Assembly: GCA_025403435.1 (NCBI GenBank)
Contig: CM046330.1
Span: 22,280,239-22,344,238 of the forward strand
Reading direction: 5' to 3'
DNA: 64,000 nucleotides
From: Artocarpus heterophyllus
Lineage: Eukaryota; Streptophyta; Magnoliopsida; Rosales; Moraceae
The notes below the pieces were generated by a model that saw only the letters and a list, made by a program, of their open reading frames with translations, had not been told where the DNA came from and searched no databases. Position 1 is the stretch's first letter, and each line of letters starts with the position of its first letter. Positions 24,210-37,700 of the stretch are shown in pieces. Both the position numbers and the translations under genes were made by a program.

Positions 24210-26338
24210 CAAATTTCTTAGGAAAACATAATTTAAAACATACCAATCTTTACGTAAAATATAGCGGAAGTTCATAATTCATAAAAAAAATGTTAAAATA
24301 ACTTATAAAACCATAATATAAATATTCTTAAAACTTAATATAAAAATATATGTTCAAAAAAAATAACTTGATCAAATCATGAAATTGTTTTTCATGGCGT
24401 GCTTCCGGGTACAATTCATCGTTCATGTTGCTCACATGCCTTCCCATGTCCTCCACCTATTCCATGACCCTCTTACCGTTATCTGCAACATGACATATAA
24501 AACATGATTAAGCTAATGATTAGTAAGTACATATATTCTCACAATTTAAAACATTTCATAAACATCTTCATGATCATCATCATTGTCATCGTATCATAAA
24601 AGTGCCTTAAGCACAATTTCATAGAACATATCTTTCATAACGTTGATCATTTTAAAACTTATTCCATTTTATCTTAAGGACCCAAGTGTTGCACCATAAC
24701 ATCATCATAGGCGCGCCGTCATGAGAGGAGAAGGGTAGCTAATCCCAAACCAAACATGACATTATAACATAACATTTCATAGCATTGGGTGTGCAACACT
24801 TATTAGGTGATACATATATACATGCTTTCCATTCTTTGAAACATGTCATCATCATACATGCATATCTTTAAAATCATGAAAATCTTTCATAAGAAATCCT
24901 TTAAGGAAAATCATCATAAAATCATCATGAATATCCTTGTAAAACATATCGTCAAACCATGTAAAAATATATGTCATGTTGCAGGTGAGAATGTACTTAC
25001 CTTAACGATAGCTTACTTAACCTTAAAATTGCACTTGGTGATGACGCCGCGGTCTCGATGTGTTTGCTTCCTTGAGTGTTCATGCCATTTATCCATTTAA
25101 AGATGCAATAAAAATCAATACTTATCATGAAATATCCATACACATAACATTCATTCATATAATATTCACATATACATACACTCATGTATACATTCATCAC
25201 ATTTCAGACATGTCCCATAATCATCATCATAAAATTATCATCAAAACATGTAAACGTTATTCATAACATGCTTCCTTAAAAATCAAAAACATTTCATACA
25301 TTGTAAACATGAAAATCTCTTTGAAAAACATTTTCTAATAATTTAAAACACATATATTTAATTTAAAACTCCATACAATCATCATATTATCATGCATAAA
25401 AACATTTTATTATCATAAAATCATGTAAATACATAAAGCGTTTAATAAAACAAAAATCCCAAAAACAACATTATCAAAACATTTCATAATCATAAAATAC
25501 ATTCATCTTACATACTCATACATATGCATATTTTAACAACTTTTCATGAAAACATCATATTTACCCCTTGCATGAACATTACATTTTTTTATTCATCAAA
25601 ATTAAACAGTAACATTACTGTGAAGGGTAGAAGACAGAAATATCCATTTTTCATGAAACATTCATATGACACAAAAAACACAATACGACATATATGCATA
25701 ACATCACATTTAAAAATTTGAGACAAAACACAATACCTATAGAAAGATATTGTAGATGAAACGAGGAGAAGAATTTCTTTTCAAAAATACCAGAAAAGTC
25801 GAATTCATACCTTGGAGTTCCTTCTCACAATCCTTGAATTTTATCCAAAGAAGCAAAACTTTTTCTTTCAATATTTGCAGAAAATTTCGTGAGTGAGAGG
25901 AAGAACTCGTGGAGAATAGAAGAGGAAGATAGGGAAATCAGAAAATGTCTCAGAATTTTTGAGAGAGAGAAAGCGTGAGAAGGAGAGAAAATAATAAAAG
26001 AAGAAATGTTAAAATTTTTAACGTAATAAACACCATTGATGGGAATTCAATTCCCTTCATTAAGTCAGAAATTTTCTGACTATTGAGGGCGTGAGGCGTG
26101 GAAAGAAAGAAGAGAAAGAAGGAAAGGTCAAGTATCATCATTCTTACCATAATTTGCTTTCTTAAAATAGGAAACCATTTATAATTATACAAATTAATGC
26201 GAAGTCAAACCCTTTTATTTCCTTAACTGATAAAAACATTCCATTATTTTGCCAATTAATCACATTAAATCATCCAATTAATGTAATTAACTCAGCCATA
26301 ATTTTGGAGAAATTTCTGCTGACTGCTCATCAGCCATG

Positions 26339-26468
26339 TTCGGCCTGTCGATTTTCCCTCTTCGGCCTGCCGGTGGGTTTCTTTGGCCTGCCGATCTCGA
26401 GCAAGAAGTTTGGCCTGCCGATCTTAAAAGTTCGGCCTACCGATCTTAAAAGTTTGGCCTGTCGACCT
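26339..26468. repeat. CGGC-NN-GCCG array 2 of the element C 3' LTR (6 units)
   Basis: Core starts at 26341, 26363, 26384, 26411, 26433 and 26455, spacing 22, 21, 27, 22 and 22 bp. The plus strand reads CGGCCTGCCG, opposite to array 1 of the same LTR. Confidence 0.9.
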
Positions 26469-26715
26469 GTCATTAAATGCCATAACATAAAACATTCATA
26501 CATCATTGCATCATAAATAATCATATATTTAAAATTTCACATGAACACTAGAGCACAACGATCCCATGCGGTCGTCACCTGTCACAAAACTTGACATAAA
26601 AAGTTAGTAACATGCACATCACATATCATATCATATAACGTTATTTATTAATAACATTCCTTAATAACGTTACTAACTTAACGTGGTTCGTTACATAAAA
26701 TAGGCGGGTGTTACA

Positions 26716-26730
26716 ATTCTCCCCACCTTA
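26716..26730 (-). other. Element C polypurine tract
   Basis: Sense TAAGGTGGGGAGAAT abuts the 3' LTR. Confidence 0.75.
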
Positions 26731-26751
26731 TAAAAGTTTCATCCTCGAAAC

Positions 26752-29700
26752 TTAGAACAAATGCGGATACATAACTTTCATGTCATCTTCACGTTCCCAT
26801 GTAGCTTCTTCAACTTACTGATTTCGCCATAATACCTTGACCAATGGAATTTCTTTATTCCTCAAAGTCTTGGTTTTCCGATCGAGTATCTTTATTGGCT
26901 TTTCTTCATAACTTAAGTCTTCTCGTATCTCGATCACTTGTGGCTCAATCACATGCGTAGGGTCCGGAACATACTTCTTGAGCATGGAGACATGAAATAC
27001 ATCGTGCATTGCGGACATTTCAGATGGCAACTTCAGCTGATAAGCTACTTTGCCTATTCGTTTAACAACTTCATAAGGACCGATGAATCTTGGGCTTAAC
27101 TTGTTTTTCTTCCCAAACCTCATAACCCCTTTCATTGGTGCAACTTTCAAGAACACATATTCGCCTACAACGAACTCTAAAGGTCTTCTTCTTTTGTCAG
27201 CATAACTCTTTTGACGGCTTTGAGCGGTCTCTATTCTTCTTCTTATCAACTTTATCATCTCAGAAGTTTCATTCACAAAGTCGGTTCTTTCAGCATTTAC
27301 ACTTTCCATCAACTTCTTTTCACCAACTTCGTGCCAACATATAGGTGACATGCATTTTCGTCCGTACAGTGCTTCATATGGTGCCATTCTAATAGTTGCC
27401 TGAAAGCTATTGTTGTAAGCGAACTCTGCTAAAGGCAACACTTTACACCAGCTGGTCTTATAATCAAGAGAACAAGCCCGTAGCATATCTTCTAAAATCA
27501 AGTTCGTCCTCTCTGTTTGGCCGTCAGTCTGAGGATGAAAAGCTGTGCTGAAATGAAGCCTGGTTCCCATTGCAGTTTGTACACTCTTTCAAAACTTAGA
27601 TGTCAACCTACCATCACGATCTGAGATAATTGACTTGGGATTCCCATGAAGTCATACAATCTCCTTAACATAGAGTTTCGCTAACCGTTCCATAGAGTAA
27701 GTGATCTTGATAGGAATGAAATGCGCCGTCTTCATCAGTCGATCCACAACTACCCAGATTGCATCATAACCGTTCGTAGTTCTGGGTAAGCCGGTAATGA
27801 AATCCATAGCTATTTCTTCCCATTTCCATTCCAGTATTTGAATAGACTGTAGTTCACCACCAGGTCTCTGGTGTTCAGCCTTTACTTGCTGACATGTCAT
27901 ACATTTCTTCACATACTTTGCAACATCACGTTTCATTCCAAACCACCAGAAGTTACCCTTTAGATCATTATACATCTTTGTTGCACCTGGATGAATAGAG
28001 TAAGGAGTGTCATGAATTTCTGTCAAGATCCTTTCCCTTACATCATCAACGTTGGGAACACATAAACGATCCTTAAGGTACAGAGTTCCGTCATCCGCAA
28101 TACGAAACTCTTGACATTTTCCCTCTTTCATTTCTTGCTTGATTCTTACAAGGCTTACGTCGTCATCTTGCTTACTCCGAATTTCATCATACATCGTTGG
28201 AGCAAGAGAAAGTGCTGATAGCTGGCCTGCTATAAGTTCTAAACCGAAGTCTAGAATTTCCTTCCTTAAAGGTGGAGACATCGCTTGCATAGACATCAAC
28301 GTGGCAACTGACTTCCTACTTAAAGCATCAGCTACTCGGTTAGCTTTACCAGGATGATAAAGGATTTCACAATCATAATCCTTCACCAACTCTAGCCATC
28401 TTCGTTGTCTCATGTTCAGATCTTTTTGCGTAAAGAAGTACTTCAGACTTTGATGATCTGTGAAGATCTTGCATTGGACCCCATACAAATAGTGTCTCCA
28501 TATCTTCAACGCAAAAACGACTGCTGCTAACTCGAGATCATGAGTAGGATAGTTCTTTTCATAATCCTTCAGTTGTCTTGAAGCATAAGCAATCACCTTT
28601 TCATTCTACATCAATACAGCTCCGAGGCCCATCTTGGATGCATCACTAAAGATTACGAACCCATCATTTCCCTTAAGAATTGTCAATACTGGAGCCGTCG
28701 TTAATCTTTTCTTCAGTTCTTGAAAACTCTTTTCGCATGCATCCGTCCATTCATACTTCTTTCCTTGCGAGTCAGGTTTGTGAGTGGAGCTGCTATCTTG
28801 GAGAAATCTTCTACGAATCTCCGATAGTAACCTGCTAGACCCAAGAAGCTCCTTATTTCGCTTGCATTCATCGGTTGCTTCCAATTGAGTACAGCTTCTA
28901 CTTTAGCAGGGTCCACCATAATCCCATCCTTTGAGATGACATGCCCTAAGAATGACACTTTATCAAGCCAAAACTCGCATTTGGAGAACTTAGCATATAG
29001 CTGGTGTCTTCTTAAAGTCTCCAACACAATCATTAGATGTTCCTCATGTTCTTCTTGATTCTTAAAGTAGACAAGAATATCATCGATAAATACAACAACA
29101 AATTTATCGAGGAAATCCTTGAATACCCTGTTCATCAAATCCATAAAGGCAGCAGGTGCATTCGTCAGACCGAAAGGCATAACCATAAATTCATGGTGAC
29201 CATACCTCGACCTGAAAGCAGTCTTGGGGATATCTCCTTCTTTAATCTTCAACTGGTGATACCCTGATCATAGATCAATCTTTGAGGACACCGATGCACC
29301 CTTGAGCTGATCAAACAAATCATCAATTCGAGGCAACGGATACTTGTTCTTGATCATCACCTTGTTCAGCTCTCTGTAGTCGATGCAGAGTCTCATAGTG
29401 CCATCCTTCTTTTTCACAAATAAAACTGGAGCACCCCACGGTGAGTGACTTGGCCTGATAAATCCTTTGTCAAGTAGCTCCTTTAATTGCGTGTGAAGCT
29501 CTTTTAATTCTACCGGGGCCATTCTGTAAGGCGCTTTAGAGATTGGTTCGGTGCCTGGAGCGAGCTCAATCTCGAATTCAACTTCTTTTTCTGGCGGTAG
29601 ACTCGTTAGGTCATCAGGAAACACATCTTCATATTCATGAACAACATGCACATCTTCAATTCTTGTCTTTCCTTCTTGGCTTTTGTCTACAACGTTCGCC

Positions 29701-31363
29701 AGATAACCCGTGCAGCCACTTGCTAAAAGCTTTCTTGCTTTCATTGCCGATAGAAACATGCTGGGCTTCTTTCTGGTTTCACCAACATAAACGAATTTTT
29801 GATCACCTTCAGGATGGAAGATCACCTTTCGTTTCCGGCATTCGATTGAGGCATTATACTTACTTAGGAAATCCATCCCAAGAATCATGTCGTAGTCATG
29901 CATGTCAATCACAATGAGGTCGACGAAAAGTTCCCTATCAGAAATCCATAGGGGTACAGCACGCAAACAGTGCATGGACAATATCACTTCCCCGGAGGGT
30001 AGTGTCGTAGTGAATCCCTATCTCATAGGTTCTAACCGAACCCCTAACTTCTTAGCATGTAACATAGATACAAAAGAATGCGTGGCACCCGTATCAAAAA
30101 GAACATAAACATCATTAGTCAAGCTCGTTATCTGACCTGTGACCACATTGGAGGCTTCAGCAGCCACTTGTTCTTTCGTCATGGCATAGATTCAGGGCGT
30201 TGGTCGGTGGGGCTTCAAGTCTCCCTTGACTAATTAGTGGCCCTTCAAGGGAGGCTTGCATCTGATGCAGCTGGGCTTGAGGAGGAGGTCTCTGCAAGGG
30301 CATTGGCATTCATCAGCTTGGGGCAGTTCTTTACGAAATGGTCTTCACACCCACATATGTAACATTAGTTTATCCCCAAACGACATTCCCCTGGATGCTT
30401 CTTTCCACATTTGGCACATGGTTGGAATCACCTGTCATTGTTGTTGCGCTGACCATCATTGTGCCTCTTGTTATCTTGGCCCTGTTGTTGTTGAGGATTG
30501 CCCTTCCTCTTATTGTTTCTCTAGTTCTGACTGTTGTTGTTGTTGTTGTTGTTCCTGTGGGGAGGACAGTTCTGGTTACTTACATTGTTGGCCTGCTGGT
30601 TGGGCTGAGGCTGATTCCTTCTTAACTTCGACAAGTGAAACTCAGCACGCTGGGCCCTCATAACAACCTATTCTTGAGTCCTTGGCAGACTAGCCCCATC
30701 AACAATCGCAGCAATGTCTCGTCTAAGGGCCCTGGTCAACCTTCTGACCCTTTCACCTTCGTTCATAACCATCCCTGGGCATAAACGAGCAAGCTGGTCA
30801 AACTTTGTCATCACATCAGTGACTGTCATATCCCCCTGGCGTAAGCTTTCGAATGCCTCATAATGTTTTCTCGTAACATTCATGTGAAAGAACTTCGTGT
30901 TGAACTCGTGAACAAAGTCAGCCCATGACATCTCTTCAACATTTCTGCTCTGTTCGATGCCATCCCACCATATCCTGGCCTCCATGGTAAGGCAGTATGA
31001 GGCACAGAGGACCTTTTCGTTGTCCGTGAAATCCATGAGTCGTAAGGTGGCCTTAATCGTCTTTAACCATCCTTGTGCGACTAACGGGTCCTTTGAACCT
31101 TCAAAGTCAGCTGGCTTGACTCTCTTCCATCTGACCAGAAGAGGTTCCTGATAAGCTGCTCTTGGTTCAGTAGCTGGAGCTGGGACTTCATTTACTTGTG
31201 CTTGTGGCTGCGGAGGAGGAGGAGGCACATCATTGCCTCCTGGTTCACCATTCTGGCCATTGGCCCTTAATGCAGAAATCTCCCTTCGTTGATCCTCCAA
31301 CTGCCTTTACAGTTCAGCGATCATTGTCATAAGTCTCTCGTTGGTCTGGGTGCAAGTCTGCAT
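26752..31363 (-). pseudogene. Element C gag-pol with chromodomain
   Basis: In order: gag (about 31363-30300) with a retrotransposon-gag core around WWDGIEQSRN and a zinc knuckle CAKCGKKHPGEC near 30390; protease DTGATHSF near 30085-30105; RT with FIDDILVY near 29080; RNase H (about 28800-28330); integrase zinc finger with HPGATKMY and [11 protein letters not shown] near 27880-28000, then HPQTDGQTER near 27530; and a chromodomain with LSYEEKP and VEEATWERE, ending at 26752. Breaks: stops after SSKIDL (about 29267), before NEKVIAYA (about 28605), after VKEIV (about 27651), in SKF*KSV (about 27588), after LPRTQE (about 30668), after VLWRNQ (26815), one upstream of EDQRRE, and a frame change near 28760. 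The start at 31363 is the first Met of the gag frame and is uncertain. Confidence 0.88.
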
Positions 31364-31580
31364 TCTTCTGTGGCCGTCTATTGTAAATTTCCTAAAATAA
31401 TTAGGACTTAGAAATGATTTTCCATTTATGAGACAGGTTTTCACTACTATATCATTAATCATTAATCATTCAAACCTTAATCTTATCATCATACTTGCAT
31501 CAATACATCTAACTTAATATCATACTTACTTGGAGGACTTGGATTGACATGTGGCAATATGAATTGTAATCGGAAGATTC

Positions 31581-31592
31581 GCTCTGATACCA
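31581..31592 (-). other. Element C primer-binding site (tRNA-Met)
   Basis: Sense TGGTATCAGAGC, complementary to the 3' end of initiator tRNA-Met, next to the 5' LTR start at 31599. Confidence 0.85.
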
Positions 31593-31947
31593 ATTTTTTG
31601 AAACGCCCCTTAATTCGGACGTCACAGATGTCGTTACATACTTACATTCGTACATGCATAAACTTTAAACTTATAAATAATACCAAACTTAATTGTTATT
31701 ATTGATTTTAAAAGTACTTAAACTTACATTACCAGGATCCATTCCTACGTTTTTTTTTTAAACTTATCATTGTTTAGAATAACAATGTTTAACTTATTCC
31801 ATATCATAATTTATTCAATTATACTTAAATCAATCATGAACTTATTTATTAATATAGGTTTGTCAAGTTGTATAAGTCAGGACTTTACAAAACATCACGT
31901 TAAATCTCTTTGATCATCACATCATTTGAAATCCATTTATTCCCACA

Positions 31948-32147
31948 GTTTGGCAGGCCGAACTTGGGACTTCGGTAGGTCGAACATCATCGGCAGGCCG
32001 GAGTTCCCTCAACCGGCAGGCCGGCAGAGGCTTTGCAATTCGGACCAAAAATTCATCCATGTTTGGCATGCCGAAAAATTCGATGGGCAGGCCAAACTTT
32101 TGGTCTTCGGCAGGCCGGCCACAGAGCTCGGCAGGCCGTCCGAGACC
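31948..32147. repeat. CGGC-NN-GCCG array 1 of the element C 5' LTR
   Basis: Contains two units missing from the 3' LTR copy: one around TTCGGTAGGTCGAAC (about 31970) and one around GGGCAGGCCAAAC (about 32085). Confidence 0.88.
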
Positions 32148-34270
32148 ACATTCCTTAGGAAAACATAATTTAAAACATACCAATCTTTACGTAATATAGC
32201 AGAAGTTCATAATTCATAAAAAAAGCATTAAAATAACTTATAAAACCATAATATAAGTATTCTTAAAACTTAATATAAAAATATATGTTAAAAAAAAATA
32301 ACTTGATCAAATCATAAAATTGTTTTTCTTGGCGTGCTTCTGGTTACAATTCATCGTTCATGTTGCTCACACGCCTTCCCATGTCCTCCACCTATTCCAT
32401 GACTCTCTTACCCTTATCTGCAATATGACATATAAAACATGATTAAGCTAATGCTTAGTAAGTACATATATTCTCACAATTTAAATATTTCATAAACATC
32501 ATCATGATCATCATCATTGTCATCGTATCATAAAAGTGCCTTAAGCACAATTTCATAGAACATATCTTTCATAATGTTGACCATTTTAAAACTTATTCCA
32601 TTTTATCTTAAGGGCCCAAGTGTTGCACCATAACATCATCATAGGCGCGCCATCATGAGATGAGAAGGTAGCTAATCCCAAACCAAACATGACATCATAA
32701 CATAACATTTCATAGCATTGGGTGTGCAACACTTATTAGGTGATACATATATACATACTTTTCATTCTTTGAAACATGTCATCATCATACATGCATATCT
32801 TTAAAATCATGAAAATCTTTCATAAGAAATCCTTTAAGGAAAATCATCATAAAATCATCATGTATATCCTTGTAAAACATATCATCAAACCTTGTAAAAA
32901 TATGTGTCATGTTGCAGGTGAGAATGTACTTACCTTAACGATAGCTTACTTAACCTTAAAAATGCACTTGGTGACGACGCCGCGGTCTCGATGTGCTTGC
33001 TTTCTTGAGTGTTCATGCCATTTATCCATTTAAAGATGCAATAAAAATCAATACTTATCATGAAATATCCATACACATAACATTCATTCATATAATATTC
33101 ACATATACATACACTCATGTATACATTCATCACATTTCAGACATATCTCATAATCATCATCATAAAATTATCATCAAAACATGTAAACGTTATTCATAAC
33201 ATGCTTCCTTAAAAATCAAAACATTTCATACATTGTAAACATGAAAATCTTTTTGAAAAACATTTTCTAATAATTTAAAACACATATATTTAATTTAAAA
33301 CTCCATACAATCATCATATTATCATGCATAAAATCATTTTATTATCATAAAATCATGTAAATACATAAAACGTTTAATAAAACGAAAATCCCAAAAACAA
33401 CATTATCAAAACATTTCATAATCATAAAATACATTCATCTTACATACTCATACATATGCATATTTTAACAACTTTTCATGAAAACATCATATTTACCCCT
33501 TGAATGAACATTACATTTTTTTATTCATCAAAATTAAACAGTAACATTACTGTGAAGGGTAGAAGACAGAAATATCCATTTTTCATAAAACATTCATATG
33601 ACACAAAAAACACAATACGACATATATGCATAACATCACTCTTAAAAATTTGAGACAAAACACAATACCTATAGAAAGATATTGTAGATGAAACGAGGAG
33701 AAGAATTTCTTTTCAAAAATACCAGAAAAGTCAAATTCATACCTTGGAGTTCCTTCTCACAATCCTTGAATTTTATCCAAAGAAGTAAAACTTTTTCTTT
33801 CAATATTTGCAGAAAATTTCGTGAGTGAGAGGAAGAACTAGTGGAGAAGAGAAGAGGAAGATAGGGAAATCAAAAAATGTCTCAGAATTTTTGAGAGAGA
33901 GAAAGCGTGAGAAGGAGAGAAAATAATAAAAGAAGAAACTGTTAAAATTTTTAACGTAATAAACACCATTGATGGGAATTGAATTCCCTTCATTAAGTCA
34001 GAAATTTTCTGACTGTTGAGGGCGTGAGGTGTGGAAAGAAAGAAGAGAAAGAAGGAAAGGTCAAACATCATCATTCTTACCATAATTTGCTTTCTTAAAA
34101 TGGGAAACCATTTATAATTATACAAATTAATGCGAAGTCAAACCCTTTAATTTCCTTAACTGATAAAAACATTCCATTATTATGCCAATTAATCACATTA
34201 AATCATCCAATTAATGTAATTAATTCAGCCATAATTTTAGAGAAATTTCTGCTGGCTACTCGTCAGCCAT

Positions 34271-34402
34271 GTTCGGCCAGCCGATTTTCCCTCTTTGGCC
34301 TGCCGGTTCCAGCAAGTTCGGCCTGCCGGTGGGTTTCTTCGGCCTGTCGATCTCGAGCAAGAAGTTCGGCCTACCGATCTTAAAAGTTTGGCCTGCCGAT
34401 CT
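34271..34402. repeat. CGGC-NN-GCCG array 2 of the element C 5' LTR (6 units)
   Basis: Six units as in the 3' LTR but a different set: a unit followed by GGTTCCAGCAAG is present here and absent there, while one unit followed by ATCTTAAAAG is missing here. Confidence 0.88.
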
Positions 34403-34655
34403 GTCATTAAATGCCATAACATAAAACATTCATACATCATTGCATCATAAATAATCATATATTTAAAATTTCACATGAACACTTGAGCACAACGATCCCA
34501 TGCAGTCGTCACCTGTCACAAAACTTGACATAAAAAGTTAGTAACATGCACATCACATATCATATCTTATAACGTTATTTATTAATAACATTCCTTAATA
34601 ACGTTACTAACTTAACGTGGTTCGTTACATAAAATAGGTGGGTGTTACAAGATTT

Positions 34656-34745
34656 GGTATATAAATAATAAATAAATTCTTTATTGATAAAAATGTCTCC
34701 AAAAACTTATTACACTTTTACTCCTTAGGGCATACATGTCTAACA
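34656..34745 (-). repeat. Element A 3' LTR, right part
   Basis: Continues the A LTR after C (GGTATATAAATAATAAATAA ... ATGTCTAACA) and matches 42283-42372. Confidence 0.9.
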
Positions 34746-34756
34746 ATCTCCCACTT
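34746..34756 (-). other. Element A polypurine tract
   Basis: Sense AAGTGGGAGAT abuts the 3' LTR. Confidence 0.78.
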
Positions 34757-34759
34757 GCA

Positions 34760-37700
34760 CTAAGTGAGTAAATACGACAAATCTCGCATCCCTATAGCTT
34801 CCACATGCTTCTCGAAGACTCTCCCAGTAAGTGTCTTCATAAATGGATCAGCTAAATTATCCTCTGACGCGATCTTGCACACCGTGACATGCCCACCCTC
34901 AACGAAGTCCTTTGTCATATGATACTTTTGATCAATATGCTTACTTTTCTTATGAAATCTTGGTTCCTTAGCATTGGCTACCGCCGCACTGTTATCACTG
35001 TACAGTGATACCACCTTATCTATACCAGGAACTACCTCAAGATCCCCAAGGAACTTGCGGAGCCACATTGTTTCTTTCGAAGCATCACTAGCTGTCACAT
35101 ACTCGGCCTCCATCGTTGAATCTAAAGTGTAATCTTGCTTAGTACTTCTCCAACTAATAGCACCACCGCCCAGAGTAAATACAAAACCTGAAGTCGATTT
35201 CCTAGAATCCAGACAGGATTGAAAATTTGTATCAGTGTATCCTAGAGGAGTTAAGTTCTCACCCGAATACACAAGCATATGCCCTCGAGTCCTTCTCAGG
35301 TACTTGAAAATATGCTTTACCGCATCGCAATGGTTCGGTCTTGGATCCGCCTGAAATCGACTTACAATCCCAACCGCATAACTAATATCCTGTCGTGTGC
35401 AAAGCATGGCATACATGAGACTACCCACTACCGAAACATAAGGCAACTTTTCATGTATTCTCTTTCTTCGTAAGACTTTAGAGAGTCTTTCTTAAAAAGA
35501 GTAATTCTAGACCTAGATGGTTGCCCACCTTTCTTGGAATCCTGCATTACAAACCTCCTGAGAATTTTATCTATGTAGCCGGCCTAGGACAAAGCTATCA
35601 TTTTGTTCTTCCTATCCCGAAAGATCTGGATACCGAGAACAAAATTAGCCTCACCCAAATCCTTCATGTCAAACTGCTTGGTCAACCATAATTTGACCGA
35701 TGACAACTCCAATGTCATTGCCAATTAATAGTATGTCATCTACAAAGAGCAGTAGAAAAACCACCTTCCCATCCTTAATGTGTTTGTAAACACATGGTTC
35801 ATCCACATTTTGTGAGAACCCATAAGTCTTGATCACCGGATCAAATCTTATGTTCCAAGAAGGAGAAGCCTGCTTAAGTCCATAAATTGACTTTAGCAGC
35901 CTACAAAACTTACCATCTTGACTAGTGACCTTGAACCCGTCTTGTTGTTCCATATAAAGGGACTCATCAAGATAGCCATTTAGAAAAGCCGTCTTGACAT
36001 CCATCTACCAAATCTCGTAGTCGAGGGTGGCAGCTATGGACAAGAGAATCCAGATAGACTTAAGTATGGCTATAGGCGAAATGGTTTCCTCATAATCGAT
36101 TCCTTCCTTTTGTTTATAACCCTTCGCTACTAGTCTAGCCATAAAGGTTTTGACCTTTCCATCCACTCCTCTTTTCCTCTTATAGATCCACTTATATCCT
36201 ATGGGTTTTACCCTTTCGGGAAGATCTATAAGCTCCCAGACATGATTAGCCTCCATAGACTTCATCTTTGTGTTCATGGCCTCTGTCTAGAGTTTTGAAT
36301 CAACATCCTCCATAGCTTCTGCGTAAGTATAAGGATCCCTGCCATGTTCATCCAGTTCAGCCAAAAAGACCTCCCTATTAAATATATACCTCTCAGGTTG
36401 ACACTCGATCCTCCCACTACGCCGAAGCCCCCTGAGGTTGTTGTTCACGTTTGTTTGGTTTTTCTACACTGATCAGAACGGTTTCATTCAGAACCTCCGG
36501 AGTGATCGGATCACTCCTTAACTCCTCAAGCACCACTTTGCTTCAAGGTTTAAAGTCGTCCATGTAACTCTCCCCAAGGAAAGTTGCATTAGTTGAAACC
36601 ACGACTTTATTTTCCTTTGGGTTTTAAAAATAACCCTTTTAGTCCCTTTTGGATATCCTACAAACACGCAAACTTTCGAACGTGCTTCCAACTTATTCGG
36701 ATCCTTAAACAGGACATGAGCCGGGCATCCCCATATGTGAATATGGTTTAAGGCTGTCTTCCTACCTGTCCACAACTCGTGAGGAGTTTTAGGGACCGAT
36801 TTTGAAGGCACATTGTTTAAAAGATAACATGCGGTTTGTAGTGCATATCCCCAAAAGGATAAAAGTAATGATAAATAACTCATCATGGACCTAATCATCT
36901 CCAACAAAGTCCTATTTCTTCTCTCTGCTATGCCATTCTGCTGCGGAGTGCCCGGCATAGTCAAATGGGATAAAATCTCATTCTCTAATAAGTGTTCCAA
37001 GAACTCATTAGAAAGGTATTCCCCACCTCGATCGGATCGAAGTGTCTTTTTGGGTCTACCCAATTGCTTTTCCACTTCAGCCTGAAACTCCCTGAACTTG
37101 TCAAAAGTTTTGCTTTTGTGGTGCATCAAGTACACATACCCATATCTTGAGTAATCATCAATAAAAGTGACAAAGTACTCATACCCTCCTCGTGCCCGGA
37201 TGTTCATCGGTCCACAAACATTACTATGCACAAGTTCTAAAACCCCTTCGGCCCTATTACCCTTAGACTCGAATGGTCTTTTGGTCATTTTACCCTCCAA
37301 ACAAGATTCACATTGAGGTCTAGATTCCACCTTTAAGTGACTTAAAGGTCCATCCCTTACCAACCTTTGAAACCTATTCAGGTTAATATGACCAAGGCGC
37401 AAATGCCAAATATAAGTTTTATTATAGTAAGAAGTTTTAAGTCTTTTAGAGTTATTATCATTCATCTTAGCATTAAGCAATAAGTCCATCTTAGGTTTGA
37501 TAAAATATAGATTATTTTGCATCCATCTATAACAAATAAAAGATTTATTTTTACGAATCACCACTTTATTATTAAAAGAAACCAAGTAGGAGTCTTTAAA
37601 TAAATAAGATACATAAATTAAATTCCTTTTAAATTTAGGAACATAAAAACAATCTTGCAAAAATAAATTCCTATAATTATCAAAATAAAGATGGACGTCT

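Larger units (their letters stand above)
23703..26715 (-). repeat. Element C 3' LTR
   Basis: 3013 bp. Two CGGC-NN-GCCG arrays (24052-24209 and 26339-26468) flank a long middle that is almost free of G on the plus strand (about 24480-25720). Pyrimidine-rich sense sequence near 25960-26000 may mark the promoter region. Confidence 0.93.
23703..34649 (-). mobile_element. Element C: Ty3/gypsy chromovirus nested in the A 3' LTR
   Basis: LTRs 23703-26715 and 31599-34649 begin TGAAACGCCCCTTAATTCGG and end GGGTGTTACA. AGATTT flanks both sides; the uninterrupted A LTR reads ACAAGATTTGGTATA (42278-42292), so the duplication is 5-6 bp. A tRNA-Met PBS, gag, protease, RT, RNase H, integrase and a C-terminal chromodomain are present in minus-strand order. 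LTRs of 3.0 kb and the chromodomain suggest a Tekay/Del-like lineage. A 120-bp LTR sample (24841-24960 against about 32774) shows 3 differences. Confidence 0.93.
31599..34649 (-). repeat. Element C 5' LTR
   Basis: 3051 bp; aligns throughout with 23703-26715. It differs mainly by units in the two palindrome arrays and scattered substitutions. Confidence 0.93.

Noticed and set aside
30256..30663. Cys- and Val-rich plus-strand frames
   Set aside because: Antisense of the Asn/Gln repeats in element C gag.
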